61,540 nt of DNA from Candidatus Geothermocultor quzhuomuensis (GCA_015711795.1 JACVJC010000013.1:1-61540), one strand, 5' to 3'. Counted from the first letter of the stretch, positions 44,113 through 54,026 are shown. The notes: generated by a model from the sequence alone, not told the origin. Made by a program: numbers and translations.

Positions 44113-45583
44113 CATCTTTGCTTCCCAAAATTTCATCTAAGCCCCATGTTAACTCTTGAAATCTTTTTGCCGCCGACCAAAGTTTTAGCTTTTCTGTCTT
44201 AAGCCCAAAATAGAGACGATTATATCTTTCCCCAAGCGTAAAAATAAGAAAAAGCTCCTCTTGAACCCAAAAGAAGATAAAAAGAAGCCAGAGAAAAAAG
44301 CCGACAAGAAAAAGAATAGCTCCTAAGAACGCAATTGGTAAGCCCCAATCCCGAATAATCCCTAATCTAATCCAAAACCGCGTTTGAGGAATACTAATTA
44401 AATAATCCCTAAACCTTATAATTTCCTGCGATTTTACTGGCTGGTCAAAAACTTTTTTTCTTCCCTCAAAAATTTTCAACTGATAAATTGGATTTCGAAC
44501 ATCAGTAGATACAAGCCTTTCCCTCCCTCTAAAGACAGTTCCTTTTAAAATCTTAAGAGAAAATGTGTAAGAAAGACCGGAAAATTGAAAAAAATCCTCC
44601 TTCCCAATAGGAAAAATATTTAGAAAAAATGAGCCCCGACGAATATCTTCTCCGGAAAGAGTTTGAACTCTAATTTCAGGACCAATCCCAAACTCATAAA
44701 GGAAAAGGTAATGACCGTAAAAAGGAACAGGGGGATAGAGGCGGACAATCACTGGCCTTTCTTGAAAGGAGCGAGTAGCTGTAATAATTTCTGCTCTAAA
44801 ATTATGAGAGAAAATCAAACCACTGCCCTCAGGCAAAAAATTACTTTTCAAAGAAGGGTCAACCTGACTAACGGTAAGATAAGCCCAAGGAAAAGAAGTT
44901 AAAGATGCTCCTTCACTTTTTTCTTTCTCTAATCTCCATGAATAACGAATAGGTTGAGGCTTAATTTGTTGAGACTCAATAACTTGTTGCTCACCAACCG
45001 CAATGCCGCCCCCGGCTCTGGTCATCATACTCAAGGCAAAGCCAAAGAGAAAAAGGAGCAAACCAAGCTTAAAAAGAAATTTCACCCAAAATCGTGCTCC
45101 TCCCCGAGCTGCATAAAGACGAAAACCTTCTTTCTCTTTAATCAAATTAACTTTAAAGCCTCGAGATTTGATTAAATTGCTCACAGCTTCAGCTTTTGCC
45201 TCAGCCAATTTCTTTCGAGGAAAGTTCATCACAGTATAAAGAGATTGTTGAAAAACAATATCAGATGTAAGGCTCTCGAGAAATTCTTGGCTAAATCTCA
45301 AATTTCTCTCAAAAATACCTCGTGTAAGTCGAGCAATTAAATTAAGAATAAAAATTAAGAAAAAAATTTTGGGATAAATTGAAGTCGCCAGCCATCCTGG
45401 GATATCCCCACCTCGACTTGCCCAAACATCAATTCCCATAGCAAGAGTTGCCACTTCATAACCGGTTAAAATAACAACAATTAAATAATAAAAGCCAAAC
45501 ATTCCTAGCAAGTAAAGAGTCAAAGCCCTTGAACTTAAAAGTTGCCAGACTTTCGCTAACCAGCTTGTTTTCTCTCCTACCAT
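44102..45583 (-). CDS. resB: ResB-like cytochrome c biogenesis protein
   Basis: I start at ATG 45583 (AAAGGAAAGTGAG directly before it), 1 nt after the upstream stop; the frame is open 75 nt further up but overlaps the previous gene. The product has about 493 residues with four membrane segments (around 22-45, 70-90, 160-185 and near the C-terminus, 410-440) and a large extracytoplasmic domain, as in ResB/Ccs1. ResB works with CcsA in System II haem delivery. No CcsA is in the window. Its place in a metal/permease operon suggests a link with haem or iron supply for the multihaem cytochromes. Confidence 0.75.
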   Translation of the reverse strand: MVGEKTSWLAKVWQLLSSRALTLYLLGMFGFYYLIVVILTGYEVATLAMGIDVWASRGGDIPGWLATSIYPKIFFLIFILNLIARLTRGIFERNLRFSQEFLESLTSDIVFQQSLYTVMNFPRKKLAEAKAEAVSNLIKSRGFKVNLIKEKEGFRLYAARGGARFWVKFLFKLGLLLFLFGFALSMMTRAGGGIAVGEQQVIESQQIKPQPIRYSWRLEKEKSEGASLTSFPWAYLTVSQVDPSLKSNFLPEGSGLIFSHNFRAEIITATRSFQERPVIVRLYPPVPFYGHYLFLYEFGIGPEIRVQTLSGEDIRRGSFFLNIFPIGKEDFFQFSGLSYTFSLKILKGTVFRGRERLVSTDVRNPIYQLKIFEGRKKVFDQPVKSQEIIRFRDYLISIPQTRFWIRLGIIRDWGLPIAFLGAILFLVGFFLWLLFIFFWVQEELFLIFTLGERYNRLYFGLKTEKLKLWSAAKRFQELTWGLDEILGSKDEKS

Positions 45584-45584
45584 C

Positions 45585-46928
45585 TCACTTTCCTTTATTT
45601 GCTCGCTCCCAAGTGCCAATTGCTTGACGGGCATTAAAGCGGAGTTTCGAATCGTCAATTAGTTGGAAAGGGATTGGTATAGGGTTGCACCCCCCCGGCT
45701 TACCTACAGTACTAATGGGAATTGGTGTCCCACAATAAAGACAAAACAAGTCCTTGCCCATTTGAGCATAGCTTGTCGGATTTGTTGGAGGACAAATTAA
45801 GCAACAATCTAAGGTCACGGCAAAACTTCCATCTGGCTTCTTAATAATAATAAAGCGGATAGACTTATCCTCATAGTTAAAGGAATAGACATTCATCAAG
45901 CCACTAGAAACTTCGGATAAAGGCACCTCGGAAAAACCTTGACTATCAACGGAAAGTGGTTGAGGAGTTGGTTGATAAAGCCCTTCCCCCTTTTCATAAG
46001 CATTATAGCCAACTAATAATAAAATCAAGCAAGCAGCTAAAATAGAAAGCATTTGCCAATGACGGGTTTTTCTGATTTCTGCCCAGATTTTTCGGCGCTC
46101 TGCTCCTCGATTCACCCCTTTTAATTCAGGAAAAGGTTGCCTTTGAAGGTAAACTAGAAAAAAGATGCCAAGTGAGAAGATAAATGTGAGATTCATTATT
46201 AAGCTAGTATTTTTTTGGAAAAAGAAGGCAATAAGGTTCCAAAAAAACTTAGTTAGATAGACATGGTCAGGGAGAAGTAAAAAAACAATAATCCAGTGGA
46301 CAAAATCATGAAGAATGCGAGCAACAATTACTTCAATAGAGGTTACAATCATGGGCTCCCATAGTGCCTTAATAGCAATGATTAAAAAGAGAAGACTAGG
46401 AAAGGTAAAAAATCTACCTATCCTGACCATTCTAAAGAAGTAAAATAACCCAGAACCAAGAGCTAGCCCAAGGGCTAATCCTAAAAAGGAAAAGAAATAA
46501 GGGAGATTTCTTTCCTTTAAGAAAACGATTGCCTCAATATCCTGTCCTAAGTGGAGACTTTCTAAAGGAAGAAGCATTAAGCCCCACAAAAAAGAAAGAA
46601 AAATAAGCCAAACTTTCTTTCCTTTTAAAATTTTTTCTAAGCCAATAACAACGTGAGGTTCTCGCCCAGGGAGAGATAATAAGGCAAGTAAAATGAAGCC
46701 ACCACTAAGAATAAGATGCCCTTTATTGATTAAAAATTTAATATCGGCTCTCTCCCCTAAAGATGAGAAATTGAGAACAAAGCCACCTATAAAGCCAAAT
46801 AAGGAGCCAATAGCAAAAAAATGAGATAATTCCTTCTTGCCAATTTCCTTAAGATAAAAAAAGACAATCAAGGTTAAGAGAAATGCTTCAAGAGTAACAT
46901 TTAAGGTAATCTTGGTTGCTTCAAGCAT
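45585..46928 (-). CDS. COG4393 membrane protein: Ftr1-like helices plus DUF2318 domain
   Basis: This 447-residue protein has about ten membrane helices in residues 1-320, with an N-terminal helix containing LEAFLLTLIVFFYLKE that vaguely resembles the Ftr1 REGLE motif. Residues about 340-440 are a DUF2318 domain with cysteine motifs TLDCCLICPP and LFCLYCGTPIPIST-VGKPGGCNPIPI. The DUF2318 region is known from iron-acquisition clusters of the P19 type. It follows LolD by a 1-nt TAATG overlap. The likely role is metal handling at the membrane. Confidence 0.8.
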   Translation of the reverse strand: MLEATKITLNVTLEAFLLTLIVFFYLKEIGKKELSHFFAIGSLFGFIGGFVLNFSSLGERADIKFLINKGHLILSGGFILLALLSLPGREPHVVIGLEKILKGKKVWLIFLSFLWGLMLLPLESLHLGQDIEAIVFLKERNLPYFFSFLGLALGLALGSGLFYFFRMVRIGRFFTFPSLLFLIIAIKALWEPMIVTSIEVIVARILHDFVHWIIVFLLLPDHVYLTKFFWNLIAFFFQKNTSLIMNLTFIFSLGIFFLVYLQRQPFPELKGVNRGAERRKIWAEIRKTRHWQMLSILAACLILLLVGYNAYEKGEGLYQPTPQPLSVDSQGFSEVPLSEVSSGLMNVYSFNYEDKSIRFIIIKKPDGSFAVTLDCCLICPPTNPTSYAQMGKDLFCLYCGTPIPISTVGKPGGCNPIPIPFQLIDDSKLRFNARQAIGTWERANKGK

Positions 46929-47638
46929 TAACTAGTTCTCCTTTTAGGTGATGAGCGCTCTTTGACTACCTTGTCCCCAATTATTCTCCCGTCTTCAAGT
47001 CGAATAATTCTTTCCCCCCACTGAGCTACCCAGGGATCATGAGTAACCAAGATAATTGTAAACATATCCTCTAAGTGAAGTCTTTTGATAATTTCGAGCA
47101 CAATCTTAGCATTTTCTCGATCCAGATTCCCTGTAGGTTCATCAGCTAAAAGAAGAGCAGGGCTATTAATTAAAGCACGGGCAATGCCAACCCGCTGTTG
47201 CTCACCACCTGAAAGTTGAGATGGTAAGTGGTGGAGACGATGTCCAAGCCCTACTCGCTTAAGCGCCTCTTCAGCTTCAGCTTGATCAGGCAAACTATGA
47301 AGAAACTGAGCTAACATTACATTTTCCGTCGCTGTTAAATAGGGGACTAAATGGTGTTGCTGAAAAATTAACCCAATTTTTTCCCGACGGAAATGGGCAA
47401 TTTCATTATTATTTAAAGAGTTGAGGTCAGTGCGGTCAATTTTAACTTTACCTTCAGTTGGGCGGATTAAACCACCAATTAAGCTTAAAAGTGTTGTTTT
47501 GCCAGAGCCAGATGGGCCCATAACACTAACCCATTCACCTTTTTTAACCTGAAGATTAACCTTTTTCAAGGCTTTAGTTTCTCCAAAAAACTTACTTAAA
47601 TTAACGATTTCCAAAAAAGGGGACTTTTCTTTCCTCAT
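46928..47638 (-). CDS. LolD/MacB-type ABC ATPase
   Basis: This 236-residue ATPase has Walker [12 protein letters not shown] (about 41-51), a Q-loop in [17 protein letters not shown], signature [16 protein letters not shown] and Walker [15 protein letters not shown]. The length and short LTATENV insert are typical of the LolD/MacB family that powers FtsX-like permeases. It is one of two ATPases in this operon. Confidence 0.92.
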   Translation of the reverse strand: MRKEKSPFLEIVNLSKFFGETKALKKVNLQVKKGEWVSVMGPSGSGKTTLLSLIGGLIRPTEGKVKIDRTDLNSLNNNEIAHFRREKIGLIFQQHHLVPYLTATENVMLAQFLHSLPDQAEAEEALKRVGLGHRLHHLPSQLSGGEQQRVGIARALINSPALLLADEPTGNLDRENAKIVLEIIKRLHLEDMFTIILVTHDPWVAQWGERIIRLEDGRIIGDKVVKERSSPKRRTS

Positions 47639-47668
47639 CTTCCTTATTCTATCAAATTAGAGCAGCCT

Positions 47669-48385
47669 TTAGAGATTTCCCTTATCCCTTTCGGTTAGTT
47701 TTCCTTCCCGCATTTCGAACAAATGGTTACCTCTAGCAGCTAATTTTAAGTTATGAGTCACTAAAATAAAGGTGATTTTTTCCTCATAATTTAGCTGATG
47801 AAGTAAATCAATAACTTTAACTTCAGTTTCTTCGTCTAAGTCACCAGTTGGCTCATCAGCTAAAATGAGCTCTGGTTGATTGATAAGAGAGCGAGCAATT
47901 GCTGCTAAACGCTGTTCACCTCCCGAAAGGCAAAATGGCAAACTAGCTTCATTTCCCGATAAGCCAACTCGCTCAATTAACATTTTGGCACGGGTTAAAA
48001 TAGCTTCTTTTGACCTTTTTCGTAATAAAAAAGAAGGTAAACAAACATTCTCCAAGACTGTTAGCGAAGGAATTAAGCTAGCAAACTGAAAGATAAATCC
48101 AATTTTCTCCCCTCTAAAACGAGAAATTTCTTCATCCCCTAGGCCCCCAAGATAGCACCCATCAATAAAGATGAGGCCCTCAGTTGGAACGGTCAAACCC
48201 CCAATTAAGTTAAGGAGAGTGGTTTTCCCACTGCCAGTAGGTCCTATAATTGAAACAAATTCACCTTTCTTAACTTCCAAATTTACTTTTTTTACTGCTT
48301 CAATTTTTCCAAAAGGTGTTTCATAAACTTTAGATAAATTTTCAGCCCAGACCAGTGTCTTAGCCGCTGAATCTGATACTTTCAT
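47669..48385 (-). CDS. LolD/MacB-type ABC ATPase
   Basis: GAGGAG lies 4 nt before ATG 48385, which is therefore preferred to ATG 48403; the protein has 238 residues. Motifs are Walker [13 protein letters not shown]-loop IFQFASLIPSLTV, signature CLSGGEQRLAAIARSL and Walker B LILADEPTGDLDEE. The signature QQR/QRL differs from the second ATPase, so the two may pair with different permeases. It overlaps the end of the preceding permease gene by 26 bp. Confidence 0.9.
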   Translation of the reverse strand: MKVSDSAAKTLVWAENLSKVYETPFGKIEAVKKVNLEVKKGEFVSIIGPTGSGKTTLLNLIGGLTVPTEGLIFIDGCYLGGLGDEEISRFRGEKIGFIFQFASLIPSLTVLENVCLPSFLLRKRSKEAILTRAKMLIERVGLSGNEASLPFCLSGGEQRLAAIARSLINQPELILADEPTGDLDEETEVKVIDLLHQLNYEEKITFILVTHNLKLAARGNHLFEMREGKLTERDKGNL

Positions 48386-49559
48386 AAGGCTCCTCGTTAG
48401 CAATCAAATAAGCAGGGTAAAATGCTCCAACTAAACCAATAACTAAAATAAGAGTAGTTGAAATCATCATCCCTAAAAGCTGAAGAGAAAGCGAAGGGTA
48501 AAGCAAAGGCATCTTTAAAGTAAAAATCACCCACCGATAAAATAAATGCTTTATTGTTAAAGCTAAGATAATTCCAGCAAAGCTCCCAAACAAAATCAAA
48601 AGACTTCCTTCGAGCAAGACTAAGGTCAATAAGTCCATTTTTCGCCCTCCCAAGGCTCGGAGCAAACCATGCTCTCGCCGCCTCATTTGGTTAAAAAGAT
48701 AGAAAACAATTGTTATCAAGAAAAATAACGCAACCGAGACAAATGAAATAAAAATAAAGAAATATCTTTGAAGGCGGGGTAATTCCTCTTTAACTTTTTT
48801 AACCAAGCCAATTGCTTTAACAGTTTCAAGATTAGGATAACGCCGTTTAATTTTCCCTTCAATTTCTTGAGCATTTACTCCTTTCTCTAGCTCAATAAAA
48901 GCAGTTGAAATCCAGCCCCTCTTAAGATTTAAGTCATAAATTTCAGGCTTAACTTTACTTTCTTGAGCCATTTTATAAACAGTTTCAATTGGCAAATAAA
49001 CAGCATTGTCATAAAAACCCACACCAGTGCGGTCAAGCTGAGCCACAATTTTAAAACGGTGTCCATAAAAGCGAAGAAAAAAGCCAACTGGTTGAATAAT
49101 ATTTGCCCCAACAACTGCATCATCCTTTCCTATTTTTCCCCTTTCTCTCAAGCTAATCCAAGGTAAAAGAGTGAAATCAGTTTTGGGGTCATAACCAATT
49201 ATAAAAACATACCCCGCTGAACAGCAAGAAGCAGCCACCGATTCCAAAAAAACTTGAGGAGAAATTCTTTTAATTCCCTTAAGGGACCTTAATTCGTCAA
49301 CAATCTTCCCATTAAAATATTGCTTCTCTGATTTGCCCAGCAAAAAAATCGATTCCATATTCCCTTTGACCTCCCTGGGAGCAACCAACAAATCGGCGCC
49401 TAAACGCGCTCGATAAGTTTCAAGTCCTCTTTCCACCCCCCAACTCACCATTAAGCCAAGAAAAAGAAGAGCTATAGCGATGGTTACACCCATGGAAATA
49501 GCCAGAGAAACTTGTTGGTAATAGCGGATATTCCTCCAAGCCAGAAAAAATAAATTCAA
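48360..49559 (-). CDS. FtsX/MacB-type permease
   Basis: This 399-residue protein has an N-terminal helix (about 18-38), a large extracytoplasmic region (about 45-250) and three C-terminal helices with the FtsX/MacB core (QMRRREHGLLRALGGRKMDLLTLVLLEG). It starts with TTG 49559 overlapping the upstream TGA; GGTGAG is 5 nt upstream. The C-terminus overlaps the following ATPase. It belongs to the three-permease operon. Confidence 0.85.
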   Translation of the reverse strand: MNLFFLAWRNIRYYQQVSLAISMGVTIAIALLFLGLMVSWGVERGLETYRARLGADLLVAPREVKGNMESIFLLGKSEKQYFNGKIVDELRSLKGIKRISPQVFLESVAASCCSAGYVFIIGYDPKTDFTLLPWISLRERGKIGKDDAVVGANIIQPVGFFLRFYGHRFKIVAQLDRTGVGFYDNAVYLPIETVYKMAQESKVKPEIYDLNLKRGWISTAFIELEKGVNAQEIEGKIKRRYPNLETVKAIGLVKKVKEELPRLQRYFFIFISFVSVALFFLITIVFYLFNQMRRREHGLLRALGGRKMDLLTLVLLEGSLLILFGSFAGIILALTIKHLFYRWVIFTLKMPLLYPSLSLQLLGMMISTTLILVIGLVGAFYPAYLIANEEPYESIRFSG

Positions 49560-49975
49560 AGCTCGCTCACCAAATTAAAGAGAGTAACTCCAATTATTAG
49601 ACCCCCCATTAACTCAAGAAAAGGCAAAGTCCCATATCGGCAAGGCATAGTTGGAGACATGCAGATACCAATTATCCAGGTGGGAACGAGAATGACCAAG
49701 ACCCCCAAAATTAAAAAAAGAATGTTAAGCAACCTACGGGATTCGCTTTCCCGAGCTATCATGAGCATAAGAGCAATAACAATGGTTAAAATACCCAAAA
49801 TTATTTCAGCTCGAGCTGTATAAGTACATTTCATTGGGGCAAAACCACCCTTTTTAACCTCTATCATCATCCCTTTATACTGGCAAACAGGAAAGAGATA
49901 GATAGGTCCGAAAATAACTAAAATACCCAAAATAATTAGCAAAGAGCTTAAAAGGATTTGTTTCTGTTTAACCAT
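49556..49975 (-). CDS. DUF4418 small membrane protein
   Basis: This 139-residue protein has four membrane helices and the conserved cysteines of DUF4418 (VCQYKG, MKCTYTARAEI, MPCRYGTLPFLE). The family typically accompanies MacB-like permeases and DUF2318 proteins. The cysteines suggest metal or redox binding. It lies between permeases two and three. Confidence 0.8.
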   Translation of the reverse strand: MVKQKQILLSSLLIILGILVIFGPIYLFPVCQYKGMMIEVKKGGFAPMKCTYTARAEIILGILTIVIALMLMIARESESRRLLNILFLILGVLVILVPTWIIGICMSPTMPCRYGTLPFLELMGGLIIGVTLFNLVSEL

Positions 49976-50022
49976 TTTCCACTCCTTTTTCCTAAAAATT
50001 TTTGAACCTTTAAATTTTAAAG

Positions 50023-51180
50023 CTACAACCCCCGAAGAGTAATAGCTGGATCTATTTTAAGAGCCGAGCTAACTGGTCCAAGACTGGCAATAATCCCTAT
50101 CGTTATGCTTGTTCCCAAGGCAACAAATATTAGCATTCGAGGAAGAGCAACCCAGGAACTAAAGGCACTTAAGGCAAAAAGTTCTGCCAGCAAGATTCCC
50201 GTTAAAAATCCAACTAAGGCACTGCCTAAGCTCATTACAATACCTTCAGCCAGAAAAAGTCCACCAATAAACGAATTGGTACTACCCAGAGCTTTTAAGA
50301 GTCCAACTTCCTGTCGTCTCTCAAGAACAATCGCCCCAAAGGTATTAATCACAGCAATTCCAGTTGCCAAAATAACGCTAATGGTAACTAAGAGCATTAA
50401 TTTAAGAATTTTATCGAGCAATTCAGCTTCCGCTTTAGCTACTTGCCGAAGAGTTTTTGGTTCAATTTCTGGTGCTTTTTGAGAAAGGTGCTCAGCAAGT
50501 GCTTCTAAAGAGACACGGTAAGAACGAGCATTAATTAGCACCTGACTAATTTTATCAGGTAAACTTAAGAAATCTTGGGCTTCCGCTAAATTCATTAAGA
50601 TTGATTTATCTTCTACCCCTCCTGTTTCAATTATCCCTGTAACCTTTAAATTTTTCCTTTTAGTCTTAGTGGCTACTCTAAGGTAATCACCTTTAGCTAT
50701 CTTAAAGCGCTCAGCAAAGCTAGCTCCAACAAGCACTTCAGAAGAATTTTTGGGCAATTTACCATCTATCTTCCAACCTCCTCCAAGACTTTTAAGTTGA
50801 TTAAAATAAATACCACAGATAGGGATAGCCTCCTGCTTAAACTGTGCCATACCATTGAGTTTAAATGAATAACTAGCAATTTCTCTTTGAAAATCAGAAA
50901 GGATGAGTTTCATTCTCGATTCAGCGAGATAGGCTTCCTCAGCCACCTGCCCAAATTCAATTCCACCACTACCAATCGGGGTGATTTTGGGATTAATGAG
51001 AAAATTGGCACCATAAATTCTCAATTCTTCACCAAGCTTCTCTCTCACCCCAAAGGTCAAGCCAACCAGTGAAGTAGCAAGTCCAGCTGCCAGTGCCAAA
51101 GCTAAAACAATCAAAAGCGTTTGAGCTCTACGCTCCAACAAAGCTCGAAATAAAAGATGGAAAAACCAGCGAATTTTCAC
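50023..51180 (-). CDS. FtsX/MacB-type permease
   Basis: The GTG at 51180 follows GAGAGG and starts 2 nt after the previous stop; the longer frame to 51261 would overlap that gene by 79 bp. The product of about 385 residues has the same layout as the other permeases, one N-terminal helix and three C-terminal helices, with the core VLERRQEVGLLKALGSTNSFIGGLFLAEG. It is the second gene of the operon. Confidence 0.85.
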   Translation of the reverse strand: MKIRWFFHLLFRALLERRAQTLLIVLALALAAGLATSLVGLTFGVREKLGEELRIYGANFLINPKITPIGSGGIEFGQVAEEAYLAESRMKLILSDFQREIASYSFKLNGMAQFKQEAIPICGIYFNQLKSLGGGWKIDGKLPKNSSEVLVGASFAERFKIAKGDYLRVATKTKRKNLKVTGIIETGGVEDKSILMNLAEAQDFLSLPDKISQVLINARSYRVSLEALAEHLSQKAPEIEPKTLRQVAKAEAELLDKILKLMLLVTISVILATGIAVINTFGAIVLERRQEVGLLKALGSTNSFIGGLFLAEGIVMSLGSALVGFLTGILLAELFALSAFSSWVALPRMLIFVALGTSITIGIIASLGPVSSALKIDPAITLRGL

Positions 51181-51182
51181 CT

Positions 51183-52409
51183 TTAACCTCTCAAAATCAA
51201 GCCAGGTTCTACTTTTTGAGCTCTCCTTAAAGGCAAAAAGCTTCCAAGTAAAGTGACACATAAGGATGAAATAAGAGCAATTGGAAGTAAGATCAGTTTC
51301 ATCTCAAAGGTTGTGCCAAAAACAGCTTGCCCAATATTCCCCGCCAGGAGAAAGCCCAATCCATAACCAAGCAGCCCACCACCAAGACCAAGGGCACATC
51401 CCTCAGCAAGAAAGAGAAAACTGATTTGAGCTGAATCCGCTCCAATGGCTTTCATTAAGCCAATTTCTTCTTGACGCTTTAAAATGTTTGTTATCATAGT
51501 AGTAGCCACTGCTAAAGAACTTGCTAAAACAGCAAGAGTCACTAGAAGACCAATGACTAGCTTCAATTTGCTAAGAATTTTTCCTTCTGCTTCCACTATT
51601 CTCCAGACAGGTCTTGCTCTACTCCCTTTTAAAACTTCCTCGATTTGGTGGGCAACTGATGGAGCATAAGCTGTGCAGTACCACTTATCATACTCCCGAC
51701 GGCTCATTAGCTTAGGATTACGCCGCCCAAAATCATCCATTGGAACTGTAACCGCACTCACCATTACTCTAGAAATCTTACCAGGTGCTTTAAGCAATTC
51801 TTGAGCAGCCTTTAGACTAACAAAAATTTGGTCATCTTCGAAACCTCCGCTACTTAAAATGCCAACAATTTTTAATTTCAAAGTTTGAGCTCCATAGCTT
51901 AAGCTAACGAGGTCGCCTACCTTTAAATTAAACTTCTTCGCTAAACTTGAACCTAACATAAGAGTCTTTCCTTTATCGCTAGCCCAGTTTCCCTTTAACT
52001 CCCATCCCGTAACCATTGGCTGTAAGCCAGTTTTAAACACACCTCCCTCAGGTAAGTTAATTGACTTTTTAAACCAAGTTCCAACTAAAACAACCTTCGC
52101 CGTTTTTCCTCTAAAATCTAATTTAACTACTCTGTAAAGGTAAGGAACAAAACCAACAATATTATGCCGCCAAAAGATTGTCTTTATTTTGGGTAAATCT
52201 TCTTCTCTAAGATAGTTTAGCCCTGGTTTAGGTTCGATAAGGATATTAGCACCATATTTACGCAGCTCTTGAGCAACTTTTCCTGAAACCTCCATTGAAA
52301 CTGCTAAAAGAGCTGAGACAATTGAAGCCCCCATTACCGTCGATATTAAAATTAAAATAATGAATTTTCGCTGGTAGTAGAAAGAGCCTCTTAAAATCCG
52401 TAGCCACAT
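51183..52409 (-). CDS. FtsX/MacB-type permease
   Basis: This 408-residue permease opens the operon. It has an N-terminal helix (about 14-36), an extracytoplasmic domain and three C-terminal helices with NILKRQEEIGLMKAIGADSAQISFLFLAEG. It shares the family core with the other two but the sequences differ well beyond recent duplication. A TTGTCA-N15-GATAAT pair at about 52472-52498 on the minus strand could be its promoter. Substrate unknown; context suggests a metal or haem-linked transporter. Confidence 0.85.
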   Translation of the reverse strand: MWLRILRGSFYYQRKFIILILISTVMGASIVSALLAVSMEVSGKVAQELRKYGANILIEPKPGLNYLREEDLPKIKTIFWRHNIVGFVPYLYRVVKLDFRGKTAKVVLVGTWFKKSINLPEGGVFKTGLQPMVTGWELKGNWASDKGKTLMLGSSLAKKFNLKVGDLVSLSYGAQTLKLKIVGILSSGGFEDDQIFVSLKAAQELLKAPGKISRVMVSAVTVPMDDFGRRNPKLMSRREYDKWYCTAYAPSVAHQIEEVLKGSRARPVWRIVEAEGKILSKLKLVIGLLVTLAVLASSLAVATTMITNILKRQEEIGLMKAIGADSAQISFLFLAEGCALGLGGGLLGYGLGFLLAGNIGQAVFGTTFEMKLILLPIALISSLCVTLLGSFLPLRRAQKVEPGLILRG

Positions 52410-52577
52410 TGGTTTTCACCACTTCTTGCAAAAATATTTTTTGATACTAATTAAGGATAAACCTAAATTATCACACCAGATAACTCTTGACAATAAGACA
52501 CCTGATATAAATCGTATATAATTTAACATAGGATAATTGTCCTTTGAACAAAATTTAATTCTGTTAGAGGTTAAAAG

Positions 52578-53003
52578 ATGTCTTTAAAGATTTCCCCAGC
52601 CAAACCAAGTGAGATGAAAATGATAAAAAAATATATCCAATCCTTTCGACTCGATGACGAAAATCTTAATTACAAACAGTTTGTAGTAGCAAAAGAAAAT
52701 AAAAAAATCGTTGGCTTTGGAAGAATCAAGCCTTATCACAAAGTTTACGAACTTGGTTGTTTAGGAGTTCTAGAAAAGTGGCGAAAAAAGGGCATCGGAA
52801 AAAAAATAGTGGAATACCTGATTGAAATCTTTCCATCTCAGGAAGTTTATATCACAACCGATATCCCAACTTACTTTGAGAAACTAGGTTTTAAAAGGGT
52901 CAAAAATGGACCTCAAGAATTAGTTGAAAAGGTAAAAAGGGTTTGTTGCTCCAAGCTAAGGGAAAATGTAGTCATAATGGTTTACCAAAAAGAGAAAAAA
53001 TAA
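52578..53003 (+). CDS. GNAT-family N-acetyltransferase
   Basis: This 141-residue protein has the GNAT acetyl-CoA motif GVLEKWRKKGIGKKIVEYLI (about 71-90) and PTYFEKLGFKRVKNGPQEL near the end. The fold pattern of strands and helices fits a short GNAT. Substrate unknown. It is divergent from the permease operon and transcribed alone; TTAGAGG lies 9 nt before the ATG. Confidence 0.85.
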   Translation: MSLKISPAKPSEMKMIKKYIQSFRLDDENLNYKQFVVAKENKKIVGFGRIKPYHKVYELGCLGVLEKWRKKGIGKKIVEYLIEIFPSQEVYITTDIPTYFEKLGFKRVKNGPQELVEKVKRVCCSKLRENVVIMVYQKEKK

Positions 53004-53371
53004 CGCTAACAAGCTAGCAGGCTGATAAGCGAATAAGGTTGAGGTAAAGGTTGAGACAAAAATGGTTCTTGGCTCCTGGCTCTTAGCTAAGAACTTGTTG
53101 CCTATCATCAATGTCTTATGAAAAAATACTTGACATAAATAAACCAGGATTAAGGTGAGGGAGAACCTAGTTTTTTTCTCACCCGCATTTCACAGACCCC
53201 ACTCCACATGAAAATTTAAAATACCAACCCTGTGTTTACTCCCCCGGTAAAGTAGCTAAAATAAAAATGCTTAAACGTTTTATATCCAAGGAAACGCAAA
53301 AAGAAGAAAATAAAGATCGATGCATAAAATTGGGGAAGTAAGAAGCTGATGAAATTTCCCAAGGAGTGCAT
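53004..53371. other. Gene-free stretch before a dead toxin-antitoxin locus
   Basis: No coding sequence is supported. Fragments such as GTTCTTGGCTCCTGGCTCTT with AGCTAAGAAC after it form a small hairpin. AAGGAG at 53361 belongs to the following pseudogene. Confidence 0.4.
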
Positions 53372-53856
53372 TTGAAAAAAATAAAGTATTACCTTGATAC
53401 AACGATATTTAATTTTGTATTCCCAGAAGGTGATATAGAAAAGAAAAACATTACCACAAACTTTTTAGAGAACTATCTTTAATAGCAGAGAAGGAATATA
53501 TATCTCAGACGAGGTAGTTAGAGAAATTAGCAGAGCATCTGAACCAAGGAAATCTCAGTTAGAAAAATTATTATAAGAGAAGTCACCCCCTTATTGCTTG
53601 AGGTAGATTTGGAAACAGAAGAATTGGCTGAGCGCTACATTAAAGAAGGAATCATTCCTGAACGATATAGAGGCGACGCTCTACACATAGCAGTAGCTGT
53701 TGTAAATGGAATGGGAGCAATTGTCAGTTGGAATTTTGAGCACATTGTAAAATTAAAAACAAGAGTCATGGTTAATGGAGTAAATAAGTTATTGGGCTAT
53801 CACGAAATTGAAATATGTTCACACCAGAGGAGGTAATTGAGTATGAAAGAGCTTAA
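53372..53856 (+). pseudogene. PIN-domain toxin (VapC-like), frameshifted
   Basis: TTG at 53372 after AAGGAG begins KKIKYYLDTTIFNFVFPEGD, the start of a PIN-domain protein. Pieces in other frames continue it: GIYISDEVVREISRASEPRK, then REVTPLLLEVDLETEELAERY, then GDALHIAVAVVNGMGAIVSW and a GVNKLLGYHEIEICSPEEVI tail that needs another shift. At least three frameshifts interrupt it, so it is a decayed ribonuclease toxin gene. The end overlaps the antitoxin start as in intact loci of this family. Confidence 0.75.
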
Positions 53857-54026
53857 GGGATTGAAAGAAATTCATAAGATAATGGAAAAGATTTATGAAG
53901 GGGAAAAAAATAAGCGTTGAGCAGAGAGTAAAAAAACTTAAAGAAGAGTCTGAAAAATTTATGCTAGAGAGGAGGCTAAATTTAAAACGGGTCAGATTCA
54001 AAGAAACAAAACATATTGTAAGATAA
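53843..54026 (+). pseudogene. Cognate small antitoxin, frameshifted
   Basis: ATG 53843 after AGAGGAGG begins MKELKGLKEIHKIMEKIYEG. At a run of seven A the frame breaks (TGA soon after); the next frame continues ISVEQRVKKLKEESEKFMLE and ends RRLNLKRVRFKET. This matches the short antitoxins that follow the PIN toxins of this kind. One single-base frameshift is enough to inactivate it. Confidence 0.65.

Noticed and set aside
52451-52466. Possible DtxR/Fur-type box upstream of the permease operon (TTAAGG...CCTAA)
   Set aside because: Half-sites resemble a DtxR box but the spacing is about 4 bp too short; not convincing.
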